Below are positions 24,331 through 34,860 of a stretch of DNA of 64,000 bases, in pieces. The stretch is from assembly GCA_030512335.1 (NCBI GenBank), contig JAULSU010000003.1, forward strand, positions 3,844,001 through 3,908,000. Direction: 5' to 3'. Each line of letters opens with the position of its first letter. The first letter of the stretch is position 1. The notes beneath the pieces were generated by a model. That model did not search any database. It saw nothing but the letters and a program-made list of their open reading frames with translations, and was not told where the DNA came from. The DNA is from Immersiella caudata (lineage: Eukaryota > Ascomycota > Sordariomycetes > Sordariales > Lasiosphaeriaceae). Both the position numbers and the translations under genes were made by a program.

Positions 24331-25646
24331 ATTTGTCTGAATATTTGCTTGTTGACGCCCGGTCTGCAGTATGTCCCTCTCGAATGTCCCTCTCGAATGT
24401 CCCTCTCGAATGTCCCTCTCGAATGTCCCTCTCGAATGTCCCTCTCGAAGCTGATCTTTTCACTCGTTCCCAGAAAACAAATGCGGCGTCAGATGTGGCG
24501 CTCAGGGTCTACTTGATATCCGCGCGCGATCGATGACGCTGCGAGGCTTGATTCTTGACAGTCGATCGGGTGTTCGTCGCGCGACAGCCAGGAAAGTCGG
24601 CAGGTGTGCAGGCAGGCCGGCGTCAAGAATAGGGGCGGATCTGATGTCCTGAGATTCGTAGGGATGACTCGAAGGGAAGCCAGGGATACGTGCCAGGGAA
24701 AAAACCGAAGCAAACACTGCCCTGGATCCCAGAATGAGACAGAAGAAACACGCTTGCTTTTTTGCTTTTTAGGAATGATGCAGCAGCAGACGGGTTGTCC
24801 TCGTGAAAAGGACACAGACACGTTCGGACGCGGGGAAGCCCAGGTAAGGATCTTCACCATGGGAGCTGCGCGCGGCGTCAAGCTTCCGTACTGTGTATTT
24901 TAAAGACAACCAATCTCAACTGCGAATTGGAAGCGCCCTGTTTCCCACCTATAATAAACACCAAGACTGACTGACACCCCAGAGGACGCCCCGATTTCCC
25001 CACTGCACATCTCTTGGAAATACCGTATGTGCCCGGGCAGACGAAGTTTCAACGCCGCTCTCGTATTTTCAGCATCCTTTCTGCACGATCATGCGCGGCA
25101 CCTACGGCCGGTCCTGCTGCGCATTGGAAATATTACTTGCATGGTACATTCTAGCGGCCTGGGTTCTGACGACTCTTTCGCTGCACAAACTGTCATCGCG
25201 CAGCGAGGTCACGCCTCGCTCCAGTCTTGGAGCTGACCCGCTTCCTCCCATTTGTCGGGGATTTGATTTGCCAAACATTGATTGACCAGGGCCCCGGTCA
25301 GACCCTGGACGGCCCAGAGACGGTCGTGAAAATCGCATGTGATCCGCCATGTTTCAATTGGCTGGCTGAGGCTCCTGTCTTGGCTGAGCTCCGCGACATC
25401 TCTGGTCGCCTGACTCCATCTCTACCCCACACGCTGCAATCTGCTGCATGCTGAACTGGAAACCTGCGCGGTATCCCTGCCAGGCTTGCCTCAGCTGCTC
25501 TGGAGGAATGACCATAACGTGCAGATACAGGGGCGTACTATTGCAACGACCGAGTTCAACTGTCTAAACGGCCAGGAACAATACCGCTTGCCAAGTCTGG
25601 GGTTGAAGCTACCAAATCTGAGCCTCAATGTCCGCTAAGCTGCGCT
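24331..25646. other. Intergenic region: INSIG promoter plus 3' flank of Mak11 gene
   Basis: The left end holds the 13-bp repeat array at 24371-24448. The remainder has only short frames. One plus-strand frame at 25091-25285 contains a hydrophobic segment but nothing else to support a gene. No RNA gene was recognised. Confidence 0.5.
24371..24448. repeat. 13-bp tandem repeat, six exact copies
   Basis: Six uninterrupted identical copies of ATGTCCCTCTCGA run from 24371 to 24448, 41 to 118 bp upstream of the INSIG start codon. They therefore lie in its leader or core promoter. On the transcribed strand the unit reads TCGAGAGGGACAT and contains no ATG. Perfect identity suggests recent slippage or selection. 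Confidence 0.95.
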
Positions 25647-27197
25647 CTACTCATCATCGCTTTCATCGTCCTCCGACTCCTCCGACTCGAACTCAAACTC
25701 GCTCTCCTCCGCTCCGTCAGGCCGGGGTATCATGATAAATGCTCCTAAGCAAGTTATTCTGTTCTGGGTCTCATATGTTCCCAGCAACTGGCCAACTTGC
25801 CTGCCCGTCTCACCCGTAGACCGTAGATCGCCAGCCTGCAGCCGCCAAAGACGGACCCTACCATCACTACCCGCCGTAACAATAAACCACGACCTCTGTC
25901 CCTCCTCATCCTCCACCGGCAACACTGTAAAGTCCTTGACGCGTCCTGTAATTCCCGCCTTGCTTCCTCCCAGCTGTGCAACCATGGTCGCCACCGGCAA
26001 CTTCTCGGCCGCTTTCTTCTTTCCCTCCTCCTTCTTCTCCTCCACCTTCGGGGTCTTCACCATCTCCTTGGCAGTCGAGAAGAAACAAACTCTCCCATCC
26101 TCCGTCGACACCGCCACCACCGTCTCCTCTCCCTCCGTCTTCACATACTCCATCTCATGCACCTTAGTCTTCGTATCCCCCATCAACCTGCACTTCGGCC
26201 TACAATCCATCCCATAAACCAACACATCCCTCTCAAACCCTACCGCAAACTCATCCTCCCCATCTGCACTTCCCCAAACAATTCTTCTCGCCTCTCCCGT
26301 AGAATGCCTCCCCTCTCCAATCTCGACCAACGCAGCCTTCTCAAAGTTTAACACCCTCGCCTTCTTTCCCGTCTCCAAATTCCACAAACGCATACAGTGC
26401 TCCCCCTTGCTGACGCTCAGCATGATCTTGTTCGACGGGTGGACCGCAAAGTCATTCACACCTTGCGGGCCCCCACCCGCGGCAGCGGTATCTCCGCTAG
26501 GCCTCCCCTCGAGTTTCGGCACGGGGCACTTGAACGAGTGCAGCAGCGCCCAATCTCTCGTGCGCGCCACGCCAATGGTGCTATCCTCCGACGCAGAAAG
26601 CAACTTGGAGCGATTGGGGAAGGCCAGCCGGGTGATATTGGAGCTGTGATGGAGCAGCGTTCCCAGCTCGCGGTTCTTGTTATTTTCCAAGACAGGTCGG
26701 GGCGTGATGGAAGAGAGGACTTTCTGGTCTTCTGCGGATCTTGTAGAGGGAGGATGGGCAGAGAGATTGTAAATATTGATACGCTCATCGGTGCTGCCCG
26801 TGGCGAGGAGGACCTTTTGGGTCTGGCCTGGCACGGGGACGGACGCTGGGGAGAGGGCTAGACAGCGGATGGAGGAGGAGTGGGCGTCGAAGAGGAAGGT
26901 GTCGGCGAAGGTGACGGGCTTGGGAGCTGAGGTGCCATTTTCGGAGGTCTTCTTCTTCTTCTTCTTCTTCTTCTTCGCGGGCGTGGCGACGGCGGAGGGA
27001 GTGACGGCTGCGGTGATGCCGTGGAGGACACGATCGTAGGACCCCGCGACGATCTGGATAGTCACGGGCTGGTTGCCGATGAGCTTGTGGATTGTTGGGA
27101 CTGGAGCGACTTTCTGGGGTTTGGGCTTTGGCTTCTTCAAGTTCTGCCTCTCCACCGGCTCGGCCTCTTGTGGCACGTCTCTTTTCCTTTTTGCCAT
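25647..27197 (-). CDS. WD40 ribosome-biogenesis protein Mak11 (PAK1IP1 type; 516 aa)
   Basis: Predicted nucleolar WD40 protein needed for 60S subunit maturation (yeast Mak11, human PAK1IP1). It opens with a basic nuclear-type segment (MAKRKRDV, KKPKPKP). A run of nine lysines, encoded by a (CTT)n tract near 26951-26977, precedes the propeller. WD-like blades follow: SSIRCLALSP with ATGSTDERINIYNLS, NITRLAFPNRSKLLSASEDS, GVNDFAVHPSNKIMLSVSKG with HCMRLWNLETGK, then WFIVTAGSDGRVRLWRLQAG near the end. The C-terminus is acidic (ESEFEFESEESEDDESDDE). It is a single exon. The ATG at 27197 starts MAKRKRD; codons further upstream lack an ATG. The family is confident from blade order and tail composition, although WD40 proteins are easily confused. 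Confidence 0.8.
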   Translation of the reverse strand: MAKRKRDVPQEAEPVERQNLKKPKPKPQKVAPVPTIHKLIGNQPVTIQIVAGSYDRVLHGITAAVTPSAVATPAKKKKKKKKKTSENGTSAPKPVTFADTFLFDAHSSSIRCLALSPASVPVPGQTQKVLLATGSTDERINIYNLSAHPPSTRSAEDQKVLSSITPRPVLENNKNRELGTLLHHSSNITRLAFPNRSKLLSASEDSTIGVARTRDWALLHSFKCPVPKLEGRPSGDTAAAGGGPQGVNDFAVHPSNKIMLSVSKGEHCMRLWNLETGKKARVLNFEKAALVEIGEGRHSTGEARRIVWGSADGEDEFAVGFERDVLVYGMDCRPKCRLMGDTKTKVHEMEYVKTEGEETVVAVSTEDGRVCFFSTAKEMVKTPKVEEKKEEGKKKAAEKLPVATMVAQLGGSKAGITGRVKDFTVLPVEDEEGQRSWFIVTAGSDGRVRLWRLQAGDLRSTGETGRQVGQLLGTYETQNRITCLGAFIMIPRPDGAEESEFEFESEESEDDESDDE

Positions 27198-27629
27198 GGC
27201 TGCTGTATTGGTGTCGGTGTAGACTCTTGATTGCTGCAAGTCCCAAGCGCCGGCTTTTGATCGAGTTCGAAAATTTTAAGTGGGGCACATCTATTATCTC
27301 TTATCGCGCATACTGCTAAGGAAAAAAACTTTCGATCCTGAACTCGTCATCACGAGCGAAAAAGAGGGAGGGATAAGAGGCAGAAGAAATGAAGGCAAGT
27401 TTGTGTCATGGCTGACTAAAGTCAGGAGAATTAGATATATACTAGGTCGTGATCCGTCAAAATTATGTACATGCATCTTTACACGCCATGATCCGTATCC
27501 TTTATGAGACGGATGCTGGAGGTGTTCGGGCAAAGGCCCTTCTAACTGCGAAAAGCAATCGCTTCGTCCTCCCCTTGAGGCACCAATCCGCCTCAACCAT
27601 TTTTGCTAGTTACTGCAGCACTTCTCCTC
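27198..27629. other. Spacer between the tandem Mak11 and Eaf1 genes
   Basis: This contains the promoter of the Mak11 gene and the 3' UTR of Eaf1, both on the minus strand. No coding frame or repeat was recognised. Confidence 0.5.
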
Positions 27630-30600
27630 TCACTTTCCTGGCACAGGGGTGGCACTTCCACCACTGGCCTGCCTCTGGTGCTGGGATGCCTGCTGTGCAG
27701 CTGCTTGTTGTGCTTGCTGTGCTCGCAGAAGCTGAGCATATTGATGTGGACTTGAGGTTTGTGTCATGCCGTTCATCGGTTGCTGTACGATACCCCCAGC
27801 CGCAGCGTTCATAGCGTGCTGCTGGCTCTGGACTATGAGTTTGCTCAGATGCTCGGTTGCAAGCTGTCGGACCGTGTCGGCGGGTAGAGTCGGGTTTTTA
27901 GTGCGGTAGAGCTGTTCCAGCTCTCTGAGACGCTGCGCCACCACCGGCATTTGTTGTGGGGGGATGGTGTGGCCTCGGGGAGATCCGGCTACCATGGAGG
28001 GCATAGTCAGCCCTGCGCCAGGAGACCCGGCTAACCCTCCCGAATTTGCGGCATTGAAGGACGCCACCATTGCTTGCGCATTTGATATGAAAGCGGTCCC
28101 GTTCATCCCATTGACAACGTTTCGCATGGGTGGAGACCCCTGGGTACCGTTGAGTTGTGCCATTTGTTGCGGCTGTTGAATAGCCTGTTGATGTTGCTGC
28201 AGTTGCTGAACGACTTGTTGCGGTTGGTGCTGCTGCTGGAGTTGCTGCGCATGTTGCTGTTGCTGTTGTTGTTGCTGCTGGAGCTGCTGGACTGCGGCGC
28301 GTTGCTGGTCTTGTATCCGTCGCGCCTGGAGCACCAGGTTGCTGATGTCTGGCTGCGGAGTCGCCACGGGGAGTCGATGTTGCTGCGCCTGGACCTGCGC
28401 CTGGACTTGAGCTTGTACTTGAGCTTGTACTTGAGCTTGTACTTGAGCCTGGACTTGAGCCTGGACTTGAGCCTGCATCGCCGCCTGGAGATGCGCCTGC
28501 GGAAGGGCAGCCATTTGATGGGGCGGTACCAAGCCACCGCCAACCAGTTGAGCTGCCTGGGCCGCTTGAACTGCTTGAGCTGCAGCAGAAGATGCACCTG
28601 TTGGGGTTTGCATGGGCAGCCGTGCCGCAGGTCGAGCCTGTCCCGGCACCCCAAGTTGCCCAGGGATGCTAGCCCGTACAGCAGCAGCATTGAGGGCATT
28701 CGCGGCAGCAAGCTGGGCTGCCGCCGCCGCTGCCGCTGCCGCTTGTGGGTTTGGAACAGCACCCGGGGTGGCCGGGACCTGACCAGTATGAGGACCCTGC
28801 TGGATAGCCTATCAATCAGTTAGTATCGATCGAACCGACGCACGAAATATCTCGACTTACCCTCTTTTGGAGCTCAGTTCGACGGGCATACTGAGCCATC
28901 CGTTCAGCAAGCTGCTGGTCACGCTCCCATCTCATCAAGCTGTAGTCCCGCGGTGTCTTATTTGCGGCCTGTGGTCTCGCTGCTGGCGCCTGGGCTTCGT
29001 TGTTTTTGCGCATGTTGGCCGCTTGGAGGGCTTTATGTGCATTGCTCTCGCGCTTCTTAGCTTGCTTCCTCATAGCGTCAATCAAGGCAAGATGCTTCTG
29101 GTTCCTGCGACGCTCCACACGGAGAGTGGTAGTCGGCCGTTTCCTTGGGACCGGCGTGACAGTGCCATTGGGAGCCACCTGCTGGGCCTTTTGATTGTGT
29201 TCGGCGATGACCTTCTGTGCAGCATCGATCCTACCCTGGTATACTTTGAAGTATGGTGATTTTCCGAAGTCGCTGGGCAACCCCTCCAGGTGAACCCAGC
29301 GTTCAAAGCACTCCCAAGGTGTTCGGCGCTCAGCCCCAGACGGAAACAAGGTGGGTAGCGAAACGATGGTTGAGATGAGCGACCAGTTATAGGAGTATTC
29401 GCGTACCAACGACCGGAGTTGATCGTCCTCGGCCAGCGTCCACTGCGACGCTACACGGCATTCGTAAAAGCTCTGAGGCGGCATGATGTGCTCGGTAGGT
29501 GGTCGGAACTGATGCGAGGCATGCAGCCGCTCACGCGTTTGCCTCATATCAGGGTTGAAGAGTGCGACACCAACAGTCACCGGCTGTGCTTGAGAGCCAT
29601 CATCTGGCTTGACGCCGAAGATTACTTCATCACCATCTTCATCCTCAGAATCAGTCCGATGACGGAACCGGCTTCTCTTCCGCGGTGGTGGCTTCGCGGC
29701 TAACACCATTTCGCCCTCCACATATTTGCTCAGAGGCAATGCTGGCCGCCGCCATTTGGCGTCGGGGTCGTACTCAGCCCCCGAAAAGTCAAACTTGGGA
29801 ACTTTGAGGGGTGAGCCATACAGTGGAAGATTGGCCAGTAGCTCGTCAGCAGTCTTCGAGGGCTGCAAACTGAAGACGACCTCGTCGTCTTGGAGAGCAA
29901 AGATTGTAGCCGGCGCGATGGTCTCGATTGACACGTCCAGGGGTTCCTCATCATGGTCCACGGGAGAATCCTCCATGGGAGAGTCCGAGTGGACCAGCTC
30001 AGGAGGTGTATCGTCGAGGACTGAGGGGTCAATCGTATTCGCCGTGTTGGAGGTCGAAACCTGAGGCTTCGGGGGGACAACGGCGTTGACCTGGAGCACA
30101 AGGCGTTCAATCGGGCTCGAATGGACCCATTCAGCGCATGCAAGAGCCATGTTCCGTGCAACTGCCCGTTTCCACTTGCGCTCCTCCCGGAAGTCGGTCC
30201 GCATCCATTTCATCTCCTGCAGAAGGACGTCCCAGTGGGATGGCGGCCTTGCTGGCTCTGGACACCGAACCGGCTGCCTTAGAGACCACTTATCGTGTTG
30301 CTGGAGATGGTATACCCTCCGCAAGATCTTGCAAGCCTGGTGATCCAAAATGGAAACATACTGGTCTGAAGTAGATAGAGTTTTGTGTGCTTGGTTGAGG
30401 AGTTTTTCGATGGGCTTCATCCATATCGACTGACGGGTGAAGCCTTCGATGAAAAGTGGCGTAAAATAATCATCAGTTGGGATGTGGCCCGGCTGTTGTC
30501 GGCTCACGACCAACGCGCTGTCATCCGACACTCGGGGTTTTTTCGCCTGTTTCCCAAATATGACTGTAGGTACGCTTCTCCTCCTTTCGTCATGGACCTT

Positions 30601-32453
30601 ATGGGCCAGCAGCTTCAGCTGCGGTGCAGAGAGAGCCTGTGAAGTATCGCCTTCTTCGGCCTCGGATTCAGGCAATGGGCGAGGGGACTTGGAAGGTGAG
30701 GGGGTGGCCAACGGGGTGGGTCCTGGAGCAGTGTGTTGGTGAGGTAAATTTTGTCTATCATCAGTCACGATGATGGTAGGATTTGGTCTGTCGGCAGGTG
30801 CCACTGAGGCGTTGGTCTCCTGGGCTGCAGTTTTAGGAAGAGCAGCAGCGAAATTGTGTGCCAGAGTCTTTAGGGCATCTTTGGGCGCGGTCGGAACCTC
30901 CTCTCCATCAACATCCATAGCCTCAGAAGACCCCTGAGCTTCGTCATCAGGCGCCGGTGTGCTCGTATTTGGTTGTGCTGCCGCCATCTCGAGTTCCCCA
31001 CCGACCATGTCGACATCCTCCTTCTCAACCACGCCAGTGCTGGTCGGAGCCGCGGTCTCATCACGGCTTTCTTCCAGCAGCTGAGATCTCGCCTCGGGCG
31101 AAGCTTGCGTCTTCGGCTCTCCGGGAACGTGAGTCTGAGAAAGTTGAGCCGCGGCGGATTCCTGCAAGAGTTGCGCTTCTACCCCACTGACAGCAGGTGG
31201 TATGGGGCTCTTTGGTTCCGCCGTTGCCTCTGGCGCTGACCCAACCGTGTCCTCACGGTCTTCACCTCCGACAACCCCGTCATGCTCAGGCTTCTCGTTG
31301 ATGTCATCATCACTTTTTCCTAAGTACTGTGGGCCTTCGTGGTCGGGGCTTGTATCGGCTGAACCTTCGTGAATGGTTGTTGTCAACGTTGACTGTGCAG
31401 TGGAACCTGGAGAGGATAGCGCATCAATATAGCGTGAGGGATCTGCTTGCGCAGATTGACCATCCAGTACCGCTTCGGCTGTCTTCAGCTCGGTGAGTAG
31501 TTCGTTTGGCCGTTTGATGCCTAGATCTTGAGCACCATGTTCATGATCAGTTAGCGTTCTCGACGAGTCCACGCCTGCTAGAGATGTTGCAACCCGGTCC
31601 GCGATGAGTTCCAGCCCAGTGCTTTCAGAACCGTGCGCAGCACCGTTAACCACAGGGTGCTGTTGAGGCTTGACTGGCGCTGCACCAACGAAACCTTTCT
31701 GAGCCAGCAGGTCTTCATCGTCGGCCCTGACACTGCCTTTACCAGCCCATGTGTTCTGCGCCAATGTTGGAGCCTGAGTCTGAGCAGGGGTCGGGGTAGA
31801 GATCTGAGCCTGAGAACTGGTCCGCGCTACTTGCGAGGTCGCATCGTGTCGCGGGATTCCATTCGTCAGTGGCAGATTGGCAGCAGGGTGTTGCAATCCC
31901 GTCGTTGTGCCAGGAACCGGCGTGGGTCGCCCGTTCTCGACAGCTTGGCTGTGTGCGGCATCTTGCACAGGTTTAACGAGTGACGATGCGGATGCGGCGA
32001 TGCGTTGCTTGAGGGAATCGAGAGAGCGTGGACGAAATGGTGGGAGCAGGTGCTCATCGAACTTCCGTCCGCTATAGAACGACAATCAGCAAAATCATTC
32101 CACGCGACGCAAACACGATAGGAAAATCGCGAAAATGGGGAAATCTGTCGAGGTGACATACAGCGATAGGTCGCAATCGTCTAGAAATTTTTGCTCCTCG
32201 GGTGTCGTCGGAGTCGCGTCGGGGTCGCGGAAGTCGAAGCTGGGGAAGGCATCCTCGTCGGTCGCAACCGCGTATAGTTCTCGCAGTTTTCGTTTGCGCG
32301 ATGTCAGAATTGAACTGTACGCAGTCAGTATGGCTTGTTGCACATCAAAACGATCGGGAAATTGAGCTCTATTGATTGAGATTATTCTCACCTCTGTTCC
32401 GCCCGTTTTGATCGCAGCAGGCTCGCGCAGTCGGCGGGCCCGACCTCAGTCAT
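27630..32453 (-). CDS. NuA4 histone acetyltransferase subunit Eaf1/Vid21 (4 exons, 1534 aa)
   Basis: Assembly platform of the NuA4 acetyltransferase complex, nuclear. Exons on the minus strand: 32453-32392, 32314-32162, 32071-28861, 28808-27630. The short first exons encode MTEVGPADCASLLRSKRAEQ and then SSILTSRKRKLRELYAVAT, a conserved-looking N-terminus. Residues ~75-600 are disordered and acidic. The HSA domain is near 682-725 (HWDVLLQEMKWMRTDFREER, then KWKRAVARNM). A SANT/Myb domain is near 946-1010 (WTLAEDDQLRSLVREYSYNW). The last exon is Gln/Ala-rich, with poly-Gln and a (QAQV)n tract. HSA followed by SANT without a Swi2/Snf2 ATPase distinguishes Eaf1 from Swr1 and Ino80. A two-codon uORF overlaps the start. 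The identification is strong. Confidence 0.92.
28385..28480. repeat. 12-bp coding repeat, (QAQV)n in Eaf1
   Basis: About seven to eight 12-bp units encode repeated Gln-Ala-Gln-Val on the minus strand. Three consecutive units are identical (GAGCTTGTACTT) and two or three neighbours are a second identical variant (GAGCCTGGACTT), which indicates recent duplication inside the tract. CAG/CAA-rich poly-Gln lies just to the left, at about 28140-28290. Confidence 0.85.
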
Positions 32454-32458
32454 GTCAT
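32450..32458 (-). promoter_or_regulatory. Two-codon uORF overlapping the Eaf1 start codon
   Basis: On the minus strand ATG ACA TGA occupies 32458-32450. Its TGA (32452-32450) overlaps the Eaf1 start codon (32453-32451) in another frame. Scanning ribosomes would meet it five bases before the main ATG. Whether it lowers expression is inference; the choice of main ATG itself rests on frame and family N-terminus. Confidence 0.5.
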
Positions 32459-33653
32459 CGGCGACGGCGACATCCGTTTTCAATTAAACGGATGTTGTTA
32501 TTGCCTTGATGCAAGTAGGAAGAATCAAATTCACGATGGTGGACGATAAAAAAAGTCGTGGTTGCGACTGCTTTCGCTGAAGTAATTGATTGACTGGTTG
32601 CGAACGGAGGAGGTAAATCTCTGTTCCTGCTAGTTGGGGGTGGTCAAGATGGTTTGCTTAGGTTGGGGAAGATGCAAGCGGGCAGAGCATGCAGCGGAAA
32701 ATGTTAAGGCGAGGGGTCGGCTGCAGCACCTGAGCCAGGCATTCAAAGCCTGGCAACCTAGCGGATGAACAGTGTCCTCTGGCTGCAATAGCGGGGGAAA
32801 GGCCTGCACGCCCACTGGAGCTCAGGCCTGCGGAGGGCGGCGAATACGCGCGTCGAGCGCACCCCTTGACGCACAGTGCGTGAGAGCCCACGTGCCCCCG
32901 TACTGTGCGGGCACCCCCCTTGGCTGGCCAAGGTACCCTCGTCAACGTCGCCAGCCTTCGCACCAGGAAAAAGGGATAAGGGATGAAAATCAACATCGTG
33001 AAATATGACGAGACACTGATCTTGTCGCTGGGAGTGGGTCTTCTGCATCGATATGTTCTTCTTGGCTGCTTAGACATCAGAATCAGCGCCCACCGCTTGC
33101 GGAGTGACCAGGCGGGCTACCACGCGTGGATGCGGTGGTTTGCTGCCTTGCGTCCGCATCCAGCCTCGCAAGGGCGGATGCTGCCCAGTTGAGCGGTCTG
33201 CGTAGAGAAATCCAAGAAACCACTTGGCTTGATAGAAAGAGACATGCCGACTCCGTAGTGTGAGCATGAAAAAGAAGCTGAAGGGTGGGCGGGGATGTCA
33301 GAGCTGTGTGGTGTCAGGTGAAGAAGTCGAAGGCAAAATCGAAGCTCGATCCCGCAAAAGCCAAGGTACGTACCGTTGCCGACAGCCACCGGAACCCTGC
33401 CAGTTGTCCCCGCCCCCCCCACGGTGCCTCAGGCAGCAACACCACGGCCAACCCAGGCCTGAGACTTCAACATTTGGAGAGCTACAAGTTTGAAAGTCCC
33501 AACCAGCTCAATCAATCCTTACTCCCCGTTACCAAACCATCGACACTCCAACGACACCAAACCAGCACCCTCAGCTTCTCACCGGTTTCCCATAAACCAC
33601 TGGTAAAAGAAAAAGAAAAGAAAAAAGAAAGAAAAAAACTAAATCCCACCAAA
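32454..33653. other. Divergent intergenic region, Eaf1 and Spp2 promoters
   Basis: The frame upstream of the Spp2 ATG stays open back to about 33285, but its residues look like leader sequence. An A-rich purine tract at about 33605-33640 precedes the Spp2 ATG. No other gene, RNA or repeat was recognised. Confidence 0.5.
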
Positions 33654-34541
33654 ATGCCCGACGACGCTCCCCCTCGAGTCGCCATCTCCCTCGGCGCAAC
33701 CACAACCCCCCAAATCCCCCTCAAAAAGCGCACTCGCCCAGCCCACACAAAACGACACCGTGCCAACCACACCTTAGATGACTACTCTTCTTCCTCCGGC
33801 TCCGAGGCCGAGCCCTCCACCCATCACAAAGTAATCACCTCCTACAGCGCCGGCAACTCCTCAGACGACGACGACAAAAAGCGCAAACCCTCCAGCTCCA
33901 GGCGCAGCAAGCGCCCTTCCCACTCTCCACCAACTCAATCCAAGCCCGACATTCCAGCCAAGGAGAAAGACGATAAGCCCCCAGTCAAATGGGGTCTGAC
34001 TATCAACATGAAAGGCAAGAAAAAAGAAGACGACCAACGTGACCGAGAGAGGAGTAAACCTCGCGCAGACGACCGCGAATCAAAATACAGTGGTCGCTCA
34101 GGGAACGGGAAACGGGAGAGAGACTTGGACGAGGAGGCTTTGGATGCGCTGGTTGGGGCAGAGCCGCCCAAGAAGAGCAGATACAACCCCGCCGATCCCA
34201 ACCGAGAGCCCCAAGCGGAAGACTACAAGGCTATCCCGATAGATGATTTCGGGGCTACCCTTCTGAGAGGTTTTGGTTGGGATGGGAAGATGAGAGGCAA
34301 GGTCAAGGAGGTGGTCAAGCATGCGAATCTCACAGGGCTTGGCGCTAAGGATGCAAAGGAGGCAGAGGACCTGGGTGCTTGGAATCAGAAGACATCCAGG
34401 GACTCTCGCCCAGTTCGGCTGGAGGACTATCAGAGGGAGCAGAACAGGAAGCGGGAGCGGCTTGAGGATCGCCATAGAGATAGCTACAAACGGGAACGCG
34501 AACGGGAGCGGGAGAGGGAGCGCGAGCACCGACAGAGGTAA
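33654..34541 (+). CDS. Pre-mRNA-splicing factor Spp2 (GPKOW type, G-patch; 295 aa)
   Basis: Nuclear G-patch protein that activates the DEAH helicase Prp2 for the catalytic step of splicing. The N-terminus MPDDAPPRVAISLG resembles the KxSxxLG start of Spp2 proteins. It is followed by a Ser/Arg/Lys-rich disordered part, with PVKWGLTINMKGKKK near residues 103-117. The Spp2/MOS2 G-patch is at about residues 196-215 (AIPIDDFGATLLRGFGWDGK). The C-terminus is a repeated Arg-Glu run. The ATG at 33654 was chosen on that N-terminus. The stop TAA at 34539-34541 lies inside a possible donor GTAAGG at 34538, with CCACAG ending at 34584. Splicing that 47-nt stretch would remove the stop and add about 63 residues up to 34774. 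The short form is the simpler call. Confidence 0.85.
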   Translation: MPDDAPPRVAISLGATTTPQIPLKKRTRPAHTKRHRANHTLDDYSSSSGSEAEPSTHHKVITSYSAGNSSDDDDKKRKPSSSRRSKRPSHSPPTQSKPDIPAKEKDDKPPVKWGLTINMKGKKKEDDQRDRERSKPRADDRESKYSGRSGNGKRERDLDEEALDALVGAEPPKKSRYNPADPNREPQAEDYKAIPIDDFGATLLRGFGWDGKMRGKVKEVVKHANLTGLGAKDAKEAEDLGAWNQKTSRDSRPVRLEDYQREQNRKRERLEDRHRDSYKREREREREREREHRQR

Positions 34542-34860
34542 GGCAGGGATACCAGTGGTTGTCAACGCCGTTTTACTGCCACAGGCTCGTTTACTTCACA
34601 CTTCATCGCCGAAGAAACCACAGTACCAATGTCCCTATGTATTTTACTAGCCTACGAAGGCGAAAGGAAGTAGGTAGGTTATGCCAGTCCCGAACCGTGG
34701 AGGCCCAAACCTTGCTAACAATCTGCAACGCAAAAGGGGTATTAACTGCTCATCAACCATTTCCTTGCCAGTAAGAATGGCGCCTGCCGAAATCCTCCGA
34801 GAGCGCGACTCAAGAGGTGCAGGGCCCGCGTCTGGCGACAATCATGACGAAGCCGGCTCC
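34542..34860. other. Convergent spacer, 3' ends of Spp2 and permease genes
   Basis: This contains the possible alternative terminal exon of Spp2 (34585-34774) and otherwise no recognisable feature. Confidence 0.5.

Noticed and set aside
28155..28823. 222-codon Leu-rich plus-strand frame
   Set aside because: Antisense to the CAG/CAA repeats of Eaf1; CTG/TTG codons give poly-Leu.
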